A stretch of 64,000 bases of DNA. Source: Planococcus citri. Taxonomy: Eukaryota; Arthropoda; Insecta; Hemiptera; Pseudococcidae. Within the stretch, counting starts at the first letter, position 1, and each line of letters opens with the position of its first letter. Below the pieces are notes generated by a model. That model ran no database searches. It had not been told where the DNA came from and saw only the letters and a list, made by a program, of their open reading frames with translations. Below, in pieces: positions 45,665 through 56,059 of the stretch. The DNA lies in contig NC_088678.1 in NCBI RefSeq assembly GCF_950023065.1, forward strand, positions 6,004,580-6,068,579. The letters run 5' to 3'. A program made the position numbers and the translations under genes.

Positions 45665-46020
45665 AGCCTTGCCATTTTTACAGGATTAAATGTAAGATAG
45701 ATACATATTTCAGTTTTTCCATTTTTCTGATTTTTTGAACAAATTTTCGATTTTTTGATTTTTTTTTCATTTTACGGGCTTTTTGAAAATACCCCCCCCC
45801 CACTACAAAAGAATTAAATGACTTGAAAACATGTAACTGCGAACAAATTTTTTGTCGAACAGGGTTGCCATTTTTTACAGGATCAAAAATTAGGCATTTC
45901 AGTTTTTTCATTTTTCTGATTTCTTGAACAAAATTTTTTTTTTGGATTTTTTTCCTGTTTTATGAGGTTTTTGAAAATATCCCTCTCCCCCCCAAAAAAT
46001 AATGTATGTACTTCGGGGGG
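45665..46020. repeat. About 165-bp repeat with C/G runs (also 34.1 and 46.8 kb)
   Basis: GCCATTTTTTACAGGATCAAA, TTTTCATTTTTCTGATTT, TGAACAAATTTTC and poly(C) recur in this order at 34095-34220, 45670-45800, 45865-45990 and 46810-46935. Minus-strand frames over it are composition shadows. Confidence 0.8.
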
Positions 46021-46149
46021 GGGGGGGTTCTCTGTCAATTCCTCTAGAAATAAATTATAATCAATCAAAATTCAACTCTCTGGTGATTTTGAATTAATTT
46101 TAAAAACTGACGAGGAAACCCAAATTCTGATTCCACATTGATTTCGTAG

Positions 46150-46400
46150 TAATTTTCAACGAGGAATTCGAATCCGATGCCCTTTTTTCGTCCGGCCCCT
46201 GGGGGGGGGTGCTACCCAAATCGAATTTTGTACAAATGAAAAAAAAATCGAGTGATATGTCAAAATCTAGGTTTTTTGGGTCGAGAAACACGAATCCGAT
46301 GCCCTTTTTTTCGTCCGGCCCCTGGGAGGGGGGGGTGCTACCCAAATCGAATTTTGTACAAATGAAAAAAAAATCGAGTGATATGTCAAAATCTTTTTGT
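46150..46400. repeat. Two-unit outlier of the minisatellite
   Basis: CGAGTGATATGTCAAAATCT and TTTTTTGGGTCGAGAAACACG match the 29-32 kb array, with GTCCGGCCCCTGGG replacing the usual CCTCAGACTCC. The second unit runs straight into the T-rich acceptor of the next ORF. Confidence 0.85.
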
Positions 46401-46422
46401 TTTTTTTTCAGCACCGATAGAT

Positions 46423-46785
46423 ATGCAGTTATCAAGGCGTTTGATTGTATTAGTTATCGGAATTTCTCACAGTATGGCTCGTGTAATCGAAATCGGTAAA
46501 TATCTCAAGAGAATCGATAAAGATGAAGATCTTAAGAGAAAAGCATGCGGTTTTTGTCAAGAACTGACGGGGGCTTACGTCAAAATTGCATCAAGTAGTC
46601 TCGCGAAAGATGAATTCTTCTACGCCTGGACGAACACGACAAAGAGAATCTTCGTTCCTGATACCGCGTTTCCTATCTTCCTTCAGAGCATGTTACACGG
46701 ACTGGACATGTTTATAAACACGACGATACCAGAGTATACAGTAATCCGCGATCAGGGTTCGTCTTTGGCGTATGTAACCCATTAA
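46423..46785 (+). CDS. Orphan ORF, 120 residues, possibly secreted or membrane-linked
   Basis: A clear acceptor (TTTTTGTTTTTTTTTCAG) lies 12 bp before the ATG. The frame is open for 120 codons to TAA. GC content is clearly higher than in the flanks. The N-terminus RRLIVLVIGISHSMA is hydrophobic enough for a short signal or anchor. It is followed by a charged helix (KYLKRIDKDEDLKRK), a CGFC pair and two NTT sites that could be glycosylated. I do not recognise a family. The intron or leader upstream would be made of minisatellite units. It could also be a fragment of a retroelement product. Confidence 0.5.
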   Translation: MQLSRRLIVLVIGISHSMARVIEIGKYLKRIDKDEDLKRKACGFCQELTGAYVKIASSSLAKDEFFYAWTNTTKRIFVPDTAFPIFLQSMLHGLDMFINTTIPEYTVIRDQGSSLAYVTH

Positions 46786-47109
46786 TGATAACATTGTGAA
46801 ACAAGGTAGCCATTTTTAGAGGATCAAAAATTAAGTAGGTATTTCAGTTTTTTCATTTTTCTGATTTCTTGAACAAATTTATTATTTTTGGATTTTTTTT
46901 CGTATTTTATGAGGTTTTTAAAAATACCCCCCCCCCTCTCACCTCCAAAAAATAATAAATGATTTTTTTTACAGAATGAAAAATTAGAAAAGGTAGAGTG
47001 GGGTGATTGCAAAGCAAAATTTGAATAGTGACACTTTGAAAGGATGATGTGAGAAGACTATTGCTATTGCATGGATGAAGTTGAAACTTGTACCACCTAT
47101 AATATGTAC

Positions 47110-47507
47110 ATCAGGAGGTTCTCTGTCAATTCCTCTAGAAATAAGTTATAATCAATCAAGTGCGATCAAAATTCAATTCCCTTGTGATTTTGAACTGAAC
47201 TAATTTTAAAAACTGACGAGGAAACCGAAATTCTGATTTCGCAGGGATTTCCTTGTACAAAATCTGCTGATAACACTATTCGTTTAAATAGACTACTTCC
47301 ATTACAATGGACAAAATTAGACAACAGTAAAATTTGGTTTCCATCCTTTTAGTCCTTTAAAATGTAAAAATTTAACAAAAATTTTCAATAATAATTGGAA
47401 AGAACATACCCCCTCTTTTAATATTAGGGAAAATTCCCAAAATTTTGAAAAGAAATTAAGAAAACATGCAGCCTCTTTTATACGAGTATGGAGGCCATAC
47501 TTTCAGT
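47110..47507 (+). pseudogene. Retroelement ORF end, copy 3
   Basis: GGSLSIPLEISYNQSSAIKI (47110 on) stops at the same place as copy 2. The shifted frame runs on with LPLQW and ends VWRPYFQ at 47507. The shared break shows the copies descend from an already damaged or spliced form. Confidence 0.5.
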
Positions 47508-47697
47508 AGGTAGCATTATTTTTTTTTACTACATGGTGAATTATCGTCTTAAGTAAGTATATTAATTTTAAAAATATTATCAAAATAATTTTACTCACCT
47601 TGAAACAAAATATAATAATAAATGAAAATTTGAAAAAAGAAATTTGAAAAAAAATAGAAAAAAAATTAAAAAGTAAATTATACAAAATTTAAGTTGA

Positions 47698-47940
47698 GAT
47701 TTTAAAATCTCGACTGAATCTTTAGATCTCACAATCGAGGCTGAGCAGCTGACAACAAAGCCGACAGTAGCCAAAATGATTGACTTAACAAGCTCGACTG
47801 AATATTTAGATCTCACAATCGAGGCTGAGCAGCTGACAACAAAGCCGACAGTAGCCAAAATGATTGACTTAACGAGCTCGACTGAATCTTTAGATCTCAC
47901 AATGGAGGCTGAGCAGCTGACAACGAAGACCGTGCTCTAG
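47698..47940 (+). CDS. 84-bp in-frame coding tandem repeat (28-residue unit)
   Basis: Starting at 47710, 47794 and 47878 an 84-bp unit is repeated almost exactly. It translates as STESLDLTIEAEQLTTKP then TVAKMIDLTS, the third unit being cut short before TAG at 47938-47940. The two full units differ by one residue (Ser to Tyr) and one silent change. A TGA lies just upstream, so there is no ATG at the array start; the first ATG is inside unit 1. The related locus at 40735 lacks the array. It is acidic and Thr-rich and I know no family. Confidence 0.7.
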   Translation, partial: DFKISTESLDLTIEAEQLTTKPTVAKMIDLTSSTEYLDLTIEAEQLTTKPTVAKMIDLTSSTESLDLTMEAEQLTTKTVL

Positions 47941-48084
47941 TCATTATTTTAAGCATTTATATCTATTAGATTTTTTTAATATACAATTAAAATTTTTAAT
48001 TAAAATAAATAAGTAGATACATATATTAAATATAAATTATATAATTTTTTTAAAGTGATTATAAATTTATTTTTTTTAGATATT

Positions 48085-49345
48085 TTTTACCATGGGCTTA
48101 ATATTCAACATTATATTGGCAATACAGAAAACTTTGGGTAACTAAAACCATCTGATAAAATGTAATTAGAAGGTACTCAAATCACAATTCATGACAAAAA
48201 ACTTTTTTTTTTTTGCAAAACAGAATTGGAAATTACTAAGGGTAATGGAACTGTGGTTGGTGTTCTTTTACAAAAGGTCGAAGTAAGTAATCCGTTGCAT
48301 TGATCATTCATTCCCAACACAATGGTTGTAAATGTATCCACTCGAAGTAAGTACCAATGGTAAACTATTGTGTTGAATACTTATGTAATTGTGTTAATTT
48401 TCAATTTGGGTAGCCTACATGAAAATTTCAAACTTTTATCATTTGCTTCTAGTTTTTTTCAAACCTTTTGTTGCATAATAACATTCATAACAAAATACAT
48501 ACTTATTGGAGTAGGTATTACATTAAAACACAATTTCTAGGTTGAGTAAAACAAGTGTAAATCATGCAAGTTTTTTGTTTGTGGCCAAATTTTTTGAAAA
48601 TTTTTGAGAATGGGACTCACCATTTGGGCAAAATTTCCATTGCTTTGTGCCGATTTATTCAACTGTACATTATTATTCAATTTCAATGAAACTCTAAATT
48701 TTTCAAAATTTTGTTTATATTTTTATGAATATTTGGGTTGACTTAATTTAGCATATAAGTAGGTACATGCATTTTTTTTGGTCTATGAAACCCTGGGTTT
48801 TCTAAAATGTTCATTATGCCTCGCTCACAAAGAAATTATAATTTATTTTTTTTTGTCAAAAGTTGACAAATTTATATTTCTTGCCCCCTCCCCAATAAAA
48901 TGACGAATAATATTGGCTAAAATATTCAAGATGACAAAATTCAAAAAAGTACACGTAATTTTATTCATTCATCACATACCAGACACGCACAGTAGATGCA
49001 AAATATGTCAATTTATATACTTGTACTGTATGTGTACTCTGTGATGAGAATTCATACACTTCCTCCCAATTGTATTAAATTTTTTCCTTTTTCATCTTAA
49101 TTTATTTTAAATTTTCAGGAGATCCTAGATGTTGTGAACAACAGGAAGGAAATACCCAATATAACATGAACAATGTAAATGGAAGTAATTGGGCTAATAT
49201 AGCAATGTGACCTTCAACATATTTTGCGGATGCCCACTCGAATATGAGGACAAATCTAAATTAAGCAATAGTGAAGTGTCAACCACACAACCTAAATTAA
49301 GCAATGGTGAAGTGTCAACCTCAGAAAGAGGGAAACATTTTGTCA
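48085..49345. repeat. Dispersed retroelement segment, copy 3 (complete)
   Basis: This is the full-length counterpart of 35030-36360, with only small indels. It ends about 35 bp before the LTR at 49379, so the segment borders or belongs to the same retroelement lineage. Confidence 0.85.
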
Positions 49346-49378
49346 TGATTGCATCATCTTAGCTTTTACGCCTCAACT

Positions 49379-50165
49379 GTTTAACAAACAGTCAGCTGTT
49401 CTATTATACATACTATTAGCGATCCTATAGGACATTTAATGAAACTATTAATCAACACAATCAGCTGATTTACCCAAATAAACAAACTGTCAGATATTTA
49501 ATCTACTTAGCGATCCGATGGGAAGTCTACTATAACTAATTTCAATATGATTAGTCAGCTGTTTTATTTTACCCTTAAGGAATATCCTCAGTCAGCTGAT
49601 AGATCTTCTTTAACCATTCATTTTTATAAGGAACTGAATCAGCTGATATAAATCTTAATCAGCTGATACAGATTCCTCATCAGCTGAGAACCTTAGTGCA
49701 CCCACCTTTTTCAGAGTATATAAACTCAGCCTACTCACTGGTAAAATCAGTTCTCTTCGGGCTAGCGAAGTCTCTTCATTAGCCTAAAGAGCTAGGGAGG
49801 TCTACCTTAACATAGGTGTAGAATTTCGCTTATGTGTAGACCGCACTTCATTGATTCTCATTGTGGATACTTAGTACCTATTTGAGATCTTTGGTTTGGC
49901 CTTTAGGGATCTCATTGATCCTCCCAGTGGATACCTAGTACCATTGGAGATCTTTGGTTTGTCTGAATGTGCAAAGGTTAAGTTAACCTAACCTAACCTT
50001 ACATACATTTGGGACCGGTTCCCTTAGAACTGTTCGCGACTAAGTATAAGCCGTGTAAAGTTTGGTTAAGTATAATTTGCGTTTAAATCACGTATTTCGT
50101 GTTTTAAAATAAAAACTTTAATAAAAACTTGAAATCATTTCGTGTGTTCGTTTCTTTCCACTACA
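49379..50165 (+). mobile_element. Complete long terminal repeat, 787 bp
   Basis: The LTR starts TGTTTAAC and ends CTACA, directly before a primer binding site. It contains a TATA box (49716-49724), an initiator TCAGTT about 31 bp later (49747), two direct repeats in the R/U5 part (TGGATACTTAGTACC and TGGATACCTAGTACC, each followed by GAGATCTTTGGTTTG) and AATAAA signals near 50108-50125. No second LTR was found in the window apart from a short piece near 54575. Confidence 0.8.
49393..49686. promoter_or_regulatory. Seven CAGCTG E-boxes in U3
   Basis: CAGCTG occurs at 49393, 49462, 49556, 49593, 49640, 49660 and 49681, most as TCAGCTGAT. These are E-boxes of the type bound by bHLH factors. Seven in 294 bp is far above chance for AT-rich DNA. 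Confidence 0.7.
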
Positions 50166-50169
50166 AAAT

Positions 50170-50183
50170 TGGCGCCCGAACTG
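50170..50183 (+). other. Primer binding site, tRNA-Lys type
   Basis: TGGCGCCCGAACTG, four bases after the LTR end, matches the start of the Lys-type primer binding site used by many retroviruses (TGGCGCCCGAAC). It would pair with the 3' end of a tRNA ending in GGGCGCCA. Confidence 0.8.
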
Positions 50184-50418
50184 ATTCGAAAAATTTCCTG
50201 GACATTGGTGAAAGCTGTCAGACACTGGTGTATAAACAGAATCCAGACAACTAAAACGGTAATTATTGATACAAAAAGGTAATATCCTAGAAACAATAGT
50301 GAAAGTAATTAAAGAAATAGTTATTAATTTAGTTAGGATATTTTGATTTTTGTTTTTTTTTCTCTAATTATTTTTTGTTTTCACAGAAGTCATTGATTTA
50401 GGTCCAAGTGATGTACGT

Positions 50419-50945
50419 ATGCCACCTAAGAAACGGCCCCAATTTTGCGCCAATTACGAGAGCCAAAGGCAATCTTTAAACAAAGTTATGAGAACAAAGA
50501 CAGGCCTTGCTCCAGTGATGCATACCCTAAACGAAGAAAAATTTCGTGTGCATGAGGCCCCTGGGGCCATGTTTAGACGAACTGATAGCCCTAGGGAACC
50601 ATGCAGTAGCTACTCCTACTGGTATTTTAATCAGCATTATTGGCGGTTTCTTGTAAGTGTTTTTTTTATTTTTTTGTTTTGTTTTTTTTTTAGAGTTTTT
50701 AAAGTAATTGTTTGTAATAAATAAATTTTTTTTTCAAATTGCAGCAATATATTCATAACTTGGCTTTCGCCAAGTCAAAGAATATCATCCATCCGAAGGA
50801 CATTAGTTTTCCCTCGGAATTCATGAAAAAGTTCCCATTATTTGCCGGGTATGTCGAGATGCTGGGCCAACTAGTGAAGAAGCAGAATAAGATTACTAAT
50901 CCGACAACAATAATTACAGATTTATTCCCTTTGAAATTGTCATAG
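50419..50945 (+). CDS. Two-exon small ORF (about 145 residues) downstream of the LTR
   Basis: Exon 1 (50419-50652) starts MPPKKRPQFCANYESQRQ and ends YWRFL at a consensus donor GTAAGT. Exon 2 (50745-50945) follows TTGCAG, is in the same phase and reads QYIHNLAFAKSKNIIHPKD to PLKLS and TAG. A further intron may lie in the leader (donor ACG|GTAATT near 50259, acceptor TTTTCACAG before 50386). The protein is basic at its start and Tyr/Trp-rich at the junction. It shows no gag, protease or polymerase feature. It may be an accessory retroviral gene or a host gene driven by the LTR. Confidence 0.55.
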
Positions 50946-51215
50946 GTAAATTGCCTTTTTGTTCGGTATCTAGGGTGCACTATTATCTGTAGTAAGCTAA
51001 TTCAGAATGTAGGTGGGATTTTCATCTACGAGTAGAGATAACATATTTTCAAAAGGTTGAAACGAATTTGACCGTGTTAAAATGACAAACTCATTGTACT
51101 TACTACCACAGTTTCGTTTGATTTTTTGATTTCTTCTGGGTTTTTAAAAGTTTCACTTCGAGTGTTGGAATACTTCGTTGCTCAATATTTCATTGCCAAG
51201 AGGATTATTATTCGA

Positions 51216-51485
51216 TTAGTACCTAGGGACTGGTACAAGATAAATATGTATGTGAATATCTAGACAAAAATAAATTTTCTTGATTAATTGTTCAATATCG
51301 AAAATGCTGTCCGTGGGTGCTTTGTTGAGGGGTCCATACGGGATGATTTGGATTTTCTTCGTTGGGACCCATTGTAATTTATTTGTGCAGAATACTGTTG
51401 TATCTTCGCCTTCTTGTAAGTAAAAATATATCATACACATGATGTGTTTTTTGCAAGACAGGCTCAACTCATGCACTTGATTCAT
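51216..51485 (-). CDS. Possible exon on the minus strand, unrecognised
   Basis: The minus-strand frame reads TTVFCTNKLQWVPTKKIQII, then PYGPLNKAPTDSIFDIEQLI, with a donor-like CTAG/GTATT end not well defined. The central part is protein-like, but flanks are low complexity. No family is recognised. Confidence 0.3.
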   Translation of the reverse strand: MNQVHELSLSCKKHIMCMIYFYLQEGEDTTVFCTNKLQWVPTKKIQIIPYGPLNKAPTDSIFDIEQLIKKIYFCLDIHIHIYLVPVPRY

Positions 51486-51886
51486 CTTTAAAAAGAAAAA
51501 ATTTGATGATTATTTTCCACTACACTTTCAAATTTCTTTTCTTTTTAAAGTTTTAAAATGAATATTTCTGACATTCTTTTTTACCAACAATTTGACTCCA
51601 ACTGCGCTTTTTAGACCTTCAAAATTTTGAAAAATGGAGAGGGGGTTGACCTCCCCCTTACCCCTCCATCACCGGACCTTTCCTATGGAGTTTGGGGGAT
51701 GTCTCCCCTGCTTGACAATATTGTTTTGGTGTCCTTATATCGTATAAAGCAGAATTTCATGCTTCTATTACGAAATGCAGTTCAACTTGCTGTTTGCTGC
51801 TGGACTATTTTGTTGTGACTTACGGTCATTTGAGGCTGAAAAATGGAAAATTGTCATTTTCGTGTCGTTTTACGTAAGATGGTACG

Positions 51887-52348
51887 TTGCTTGAAATTAA
51901 AAACCCTGTAGTGCTCATTTCTCCCAAAGTTCTCCTTAATGATCTCCTAGACCTTCAACGTAAAATTAAAGCTGAAGGTCTGATGTTATCCATTGATACA
52001 GAAAACCTATCAAGCTATTACATCTATCTTTTGGCAACATGCCAGATAACCGAAATCGAAATCAATATAAAAATTAAAATCTCTCTTAAACAAATGAAAT
52101 CAGATTGGAGGTTGTATGAGGTTATCCCTATTCCGTTTGTCCAAATAAATTCCCAGATATGCATGATCCATTCTGAACCAAGTCATCTGACTCAAAATTA
52201 TGAAACCGGGGATTTCAAAATTATCAGTGGAACAAAACTCGAAAACTGTGACACTGAAATAGGTCTGTGCTATATAGATATTTTCGAAACAGGAAACGAT
52301 GACTTCCCCCTATGTCTCAAACATACATATTCAGGGACGACACCCTAA
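51887..52348 (+). pseudogene. Errantivirus-like env ectodomain fragment
   Basis: The frame begins without a convincing ATG and has LISPKVLLNDLLDLQRKIK, a cluster TCQITEIEINIKIKISL, then YEVIPIPF, and paired cysteines further on (ENCDTEIGLC). This order (Sp-x-L helix, strand, kxxPIPF motif, Cys-rich part) is that of the F-like Env of gypsy-type insect retroviruses, baculovirus F relatives. It lacks the N-terminus, cleavage site and membrane anchor and ends at TAA. The end of copy 2 (near 61490-61560) overlaps its beginning. Confidence 0.65.
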
Positions 52349-52502
52349 ATTCATTAAATACTGTTTGTAACTTTAAATGTGAACCTCTTTAAAATCATGT
52401 TATGAGTGTTCTCTAGTCATTATTTTAAGCATTTCATATTCATGTGTATTTTTAATATGTACCTACTCATTTTTTTTCTAACAATAATACCTCATAATAA
52501 TA

Positions 52503-54123
52503 ATGGAACTAATTGCGAGCTATGATAAAACTGAAAGAGATTTCGGAATCTTTTTAAATACCCAGTTAAATATCCATAAAAACATTTTTATAAACTTCTT
52601 ATTTGGAAAAACTCCCTTAAACTCATACATAGCATTTATTGAATATAAGTATTTCGATGAAAAAATTAAACGACATTGTAATATTACAAAATTAATTCAA
52701 AGTATCCTTAATGAAGAACATGTTTCTTCTAAAATTAGAAAGGAAACGAAAAATTTAATTTTTTGAATATGTCATTTACGTAGTTTACCAACTACATCTA
52801 ATTCTGACGATGGACGTTTAAAATTCAATTTAGATGATGAATTTTACGACGGTTATTTTGTAGCTGTTCATGCATATGATATTTATTTATTTAAAGCTTT
52901 TGATGTAATCCATACCGTTACTAATATAATTGGTTATAGGTATATTTTCAAAACAAATAAACGATACTTACAATGAAACTAAAATTTCTGTAGAAAAATT
53001 ATTGTTTATAAAATCAAGGTCATTTAGATACATTCGAGATCAATATTCCTGTAATTTGGGAAAGGTTTTATTGTCTTGTGATTGCGATTTTAAAAATCAT
53101 ATAATAAAAACAACACACGATAGTAACAAACAAACTAATGAATTTGGGTAAGGTTCTTTATTCATACTTTAGTTCTTCATCAAAACTCAGAAGATATTCA
53201 TTTCAACTATCTTATAGCAAGTATTTCGCGTTTGCCGTTTTTCGATGGCAGCGGAAATTTGTTTTAATCATTTTTTTAATTAATATTTTATTCACGGTGT
53301 TATGATTTTATTCATATTATCGTTCTCCAAGTTTTTTTACTTTTTTTAATTGCAACTTGCAAGTTCATTATTTAAATTTTGAACATAGTTATATTTTTTT
53401 CTCGTAAAAATGTAATTTTATTTATATGTAGTAAACAAAAATACCAACTTACAATTATTTTACAATCCCCCCTCCCCTGGGGAGGGGAAGGTGGTTGAAA
53501 AACGAAAATAGAAAGTATGATTATTGGCAGCGTGAGGGCTTAATTCGATCATCGGAAAATGGAAGATGAACATAGTGAGTTAAATTTCAATTACATACCG
53601 TATTTTTTCTAAAATTTGTCGAGGTTTACATTAAGTTAAAGTTCAATTACCCACAGTACTTTTTTTAAAAAAAACCTTCGCGTTTGTATATTTTTTTCTC
53701 TTGTTTTTTTAGAAGTGTTTGGTACTGACTAAATAACACTAGGCAACCTTTTTTCTTTACCTTTTTTTTGGTTTTGGGTTGAAAAACGTCAGAAGAGAAC
53801 AATTTTTTTTTTGCTGAATTCTGTAGCTCAACTCCTACATTCATTAGCTACCTACATTTACCTTGTATCTACATATTTTTGATGTGTTATTTTCCAGCAG
53901 ATAAAGCACCCAAGGTCTTCATAATTCTAGCGGTCCACATAATTCTAACGTGAATCTATCTGCCATTTGGGACACGGAGCCCTTTGATCAAAGAAGCAGC
54001 CGAGCGTCTATCAAAGATAGTATTTTCAATGACCATATCATCGGAGGAAGCAGCCGAGCTTCTACCCAAGAAAGCGTTCTCAATAACAGCATCATCGCTC
54101 TTCGAATTTATCAACGAAAATAA
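52503..54123 (+). pseudogene. Broken two-part ORF, possible retroelement gene
   Basis: Frames 52503-52766 (MELIASYDKTERDFGIFL), about 52770-52977 (FNLDDEFYDGYFVAVHAYD) and 52930-53147 (KLLFIKSRSFRYIRDQYS) follow each other with a stop and shifts, and the last ends at GAATTTGG|GTAAGG, a good donor. A second coding block at 53907-54123 can be joined in phase and ends RIYQRK and TAA. It contains an 18-residue unit repeated once (SSRASIKDSIFNDHII, SSRASTQESVLNNSII; period 54 bp). The protein family is not recognised. AATAAA signals follow. Confidence 0.4.
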
Positions 54124-54569
54124 ATCCGTCGAATATATTTTATTAAGAATAAATTGAATATATTAATACTTCGAATTATTACACTGTATAAAAAATTGTT
54201 GTTATTAAACATGCAGAATATATTATTTTCAGTATAAATTCACGCGATTTAATTCTTAATTCAATTCTGTTTTAGTTCGGATGAGTTACCCAAATATAGA
54301 TAAGATAACCATTCCAGCCATTGGAAAAGGTTTCAAAATGTGGATTTTGATTTTCACAAACTTTTAAATTACCTAATAAAGGTACTTATGGTATAGGTAG
54401 GCCTATGATCTCCGTTTATTAAGATACACGCAGAAACAGGAAAACGTAATCAAAATACAAACCCCATTTTTTCATCGGTAAAACATTGAGTGAAATTAGG
54501 TAGATACATAATAATTATATCTCTCGTATTTTAAACCACCTGTAGTGGAAGGAAATGAAAATATAGAAT

Positions 54570-54625
54570 GCCTATAGCGATCCTATAGGAACAGGAAGTC
54601 TACACAAACTAACAAATTAAAATAT
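54570..54625 (+). mobile_element. Fragment of the 49.4-kb LTR family
   Basis: TAGCGATCCTATAGGA and GGAAGTCTAC with ACTAAC match the U3 of the LTR (49418 and 49509). Only about 50 bp survive. Confidence 0.5.
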
Positions 54626-54863
54626 CAAAACGAACAATTGATATCAGTGAATAGGGAGGGGGTAGGGAGGAGGAGATCAATGAGACCAAACGAATGATGC
54701 CCATTGCCCATAACCATCCCATAACCTATAGTACTCTAGTGTACAGCTTTATTAGAAAGATAGAATCGAAAAATGCACAGGCGGCGAGCATTGCCAAAGT
54801 ACATAATTTGAGTTTTCTATAACATTCTGCTATCATTTATTATAAAGTTTTTTATGTGTTTAG

Positions 54864-55249
54864 ATCATTCATCCAACTGAATGGAAATGTAGAGAAAATG
54901 CGTATAATTTCAGTGAAATGAATTTCCTAATCAATCCTATAGATCAAATACCTAAGATTAATCAGTGTTTTGCTATGCGAACATTGTTGACTATATGTAG
55001 TTGTGAATATATGTATAATCTATTCTATTTTGTGTCTAGTATGCAAGCGCGACAAAAGAAGGCTGCTTTCTGCAGGAATGTAAACCGTCCAAACGTCACC
55101 CTTCAATTTCAGTAAAAGAATTCAAGGAATTCGCGGAGGGTAAATATACACCTCCAGCTGGACAATCCCTGAAACAGCTGGAAGACTCATTTTGGAGGGA
55201 TATAAAAATGCAGCCAAATGCAGCAGCAGTAGCAGCAACTGCAAAGTGA
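54864..55249 (+). pseudogene. KDM4-like (JmjN to JmjC linker) histone demethylase fragment
   Basis: Exon 54864-54964 (after TGTGTTTAG) reads IIHPTEWKCRENAYNFSEMN; exon 55048-55249 joins in phase and reads ATKEGCFLQECKP, then ISVKEFKEFAEGKYTPP, LKQLEDSFWRDI. This follows the KDM4/JMJD2 pattern: end of JmjN (IPPKEWKPR), GLFxQ, MTVKEFxxLA, KYxTP, LExxYWKNI. It stops at TGA where the JmjC core (PxYGADxxGSL) should begin, so there is no catalytic domain here. It may be a truncated paralogue. Confidence 0.6.
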
Positions 55250-55385
55250 AGGGTCCAAGTGTGCGCATACCCATGGATCCATTCCTGAAAGTAATGATGA
55301 TACCTAAGATCCCTTTATAATTGTTCTTTCAACAGTGCCGTTACAAACACGTACCAATCACTAATTACTTACATTGCTCTTTCAG

Positions 55386-55556
55386 TTCCGCTGTCCGAAT
55401 TGTAAGGACACATTCCCGTCGGCTCTCCTCATGGGCAGCCACAAAAAAAGCGCCCATAAGAGGAAAATGATCACATGTCAGGTTTGCTGCAAGGATCACT
55501 CGTTTAGTACCAATCAAATGTTGAAAAAGCACATGGACACATTCCATAAACAGTAG
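55386..55556 (+). CDS. C2H2 zinc-finger exon, two fingers
   Basis: After GCTCTTTCAG the frame reads FRCPNCKDTFPSALLMGSHK with C-x2-C and H-x4-H, then ITCQVCCKDHSF with a second pair and HMDTFH, ending in TAG. The linker between fingers is longer than in classical arrays. Preceding sequence (CKVKGPSVRIPMDPFLK, 55239-55290) may be its upstream exon, ending near a GTAATG donor. It lies 136 bp after the KDM4-like fragment. Whether both belong to one transcript is unclear. Confidence 0.6.
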   Translation, partial: FRCPNCKDTFPSALLMGSHKKSAHKRKMITCQVCCKDHSFSTNQMLKKHMDTFHKQ

Positions 55557-56059
55557 GGTGAGTATAAGCAAACATAAGAACATTGTTTTTTTGTTTTTTG
55601 AACGCTGATTTTCTGTTGATAACTCAAGTAACATGTTACTCTTACTTATTTTAGATGAATATTCCCGGTACATGATGTGTTATTTTAGGTTGAAACTACG
55701 TCACCATATCAGCAAAAGCCAAATTGGTTTTGGTGCTCAAAATCGTCTATTTTTTATAAAATATCTGGTTCCTATTTTCATGCCTTAAGGTGGCTCGCAA
55801 TTATATGGTGGTGATTTTTTTGCTATCTCAAGTTTTTGGGTTTTATTTTTGAAAAAAATCGCTGAAAATTTTAGCCCATTCCAAGGTAAATAAATAGGTG
55901 TGTATGTACTATCGTAATAGGTAGTCTGAATTCATGTGTAACACACTTGGTGCTGGTGCAAGGAGTGGAATTGTGACGTCAGTGGTTCCGATTTCTTAAC
56001 ACAAACACTTCCCATTGCATTTCACATTTCGCTCTGAAAACCCAACTTTAAATTAACAT

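Noticed and set aside
49982..49999. AACCT repeats resembling insect telomere sequence
   Set aside because: Only three units inside an LTR; too short to be telomeric.
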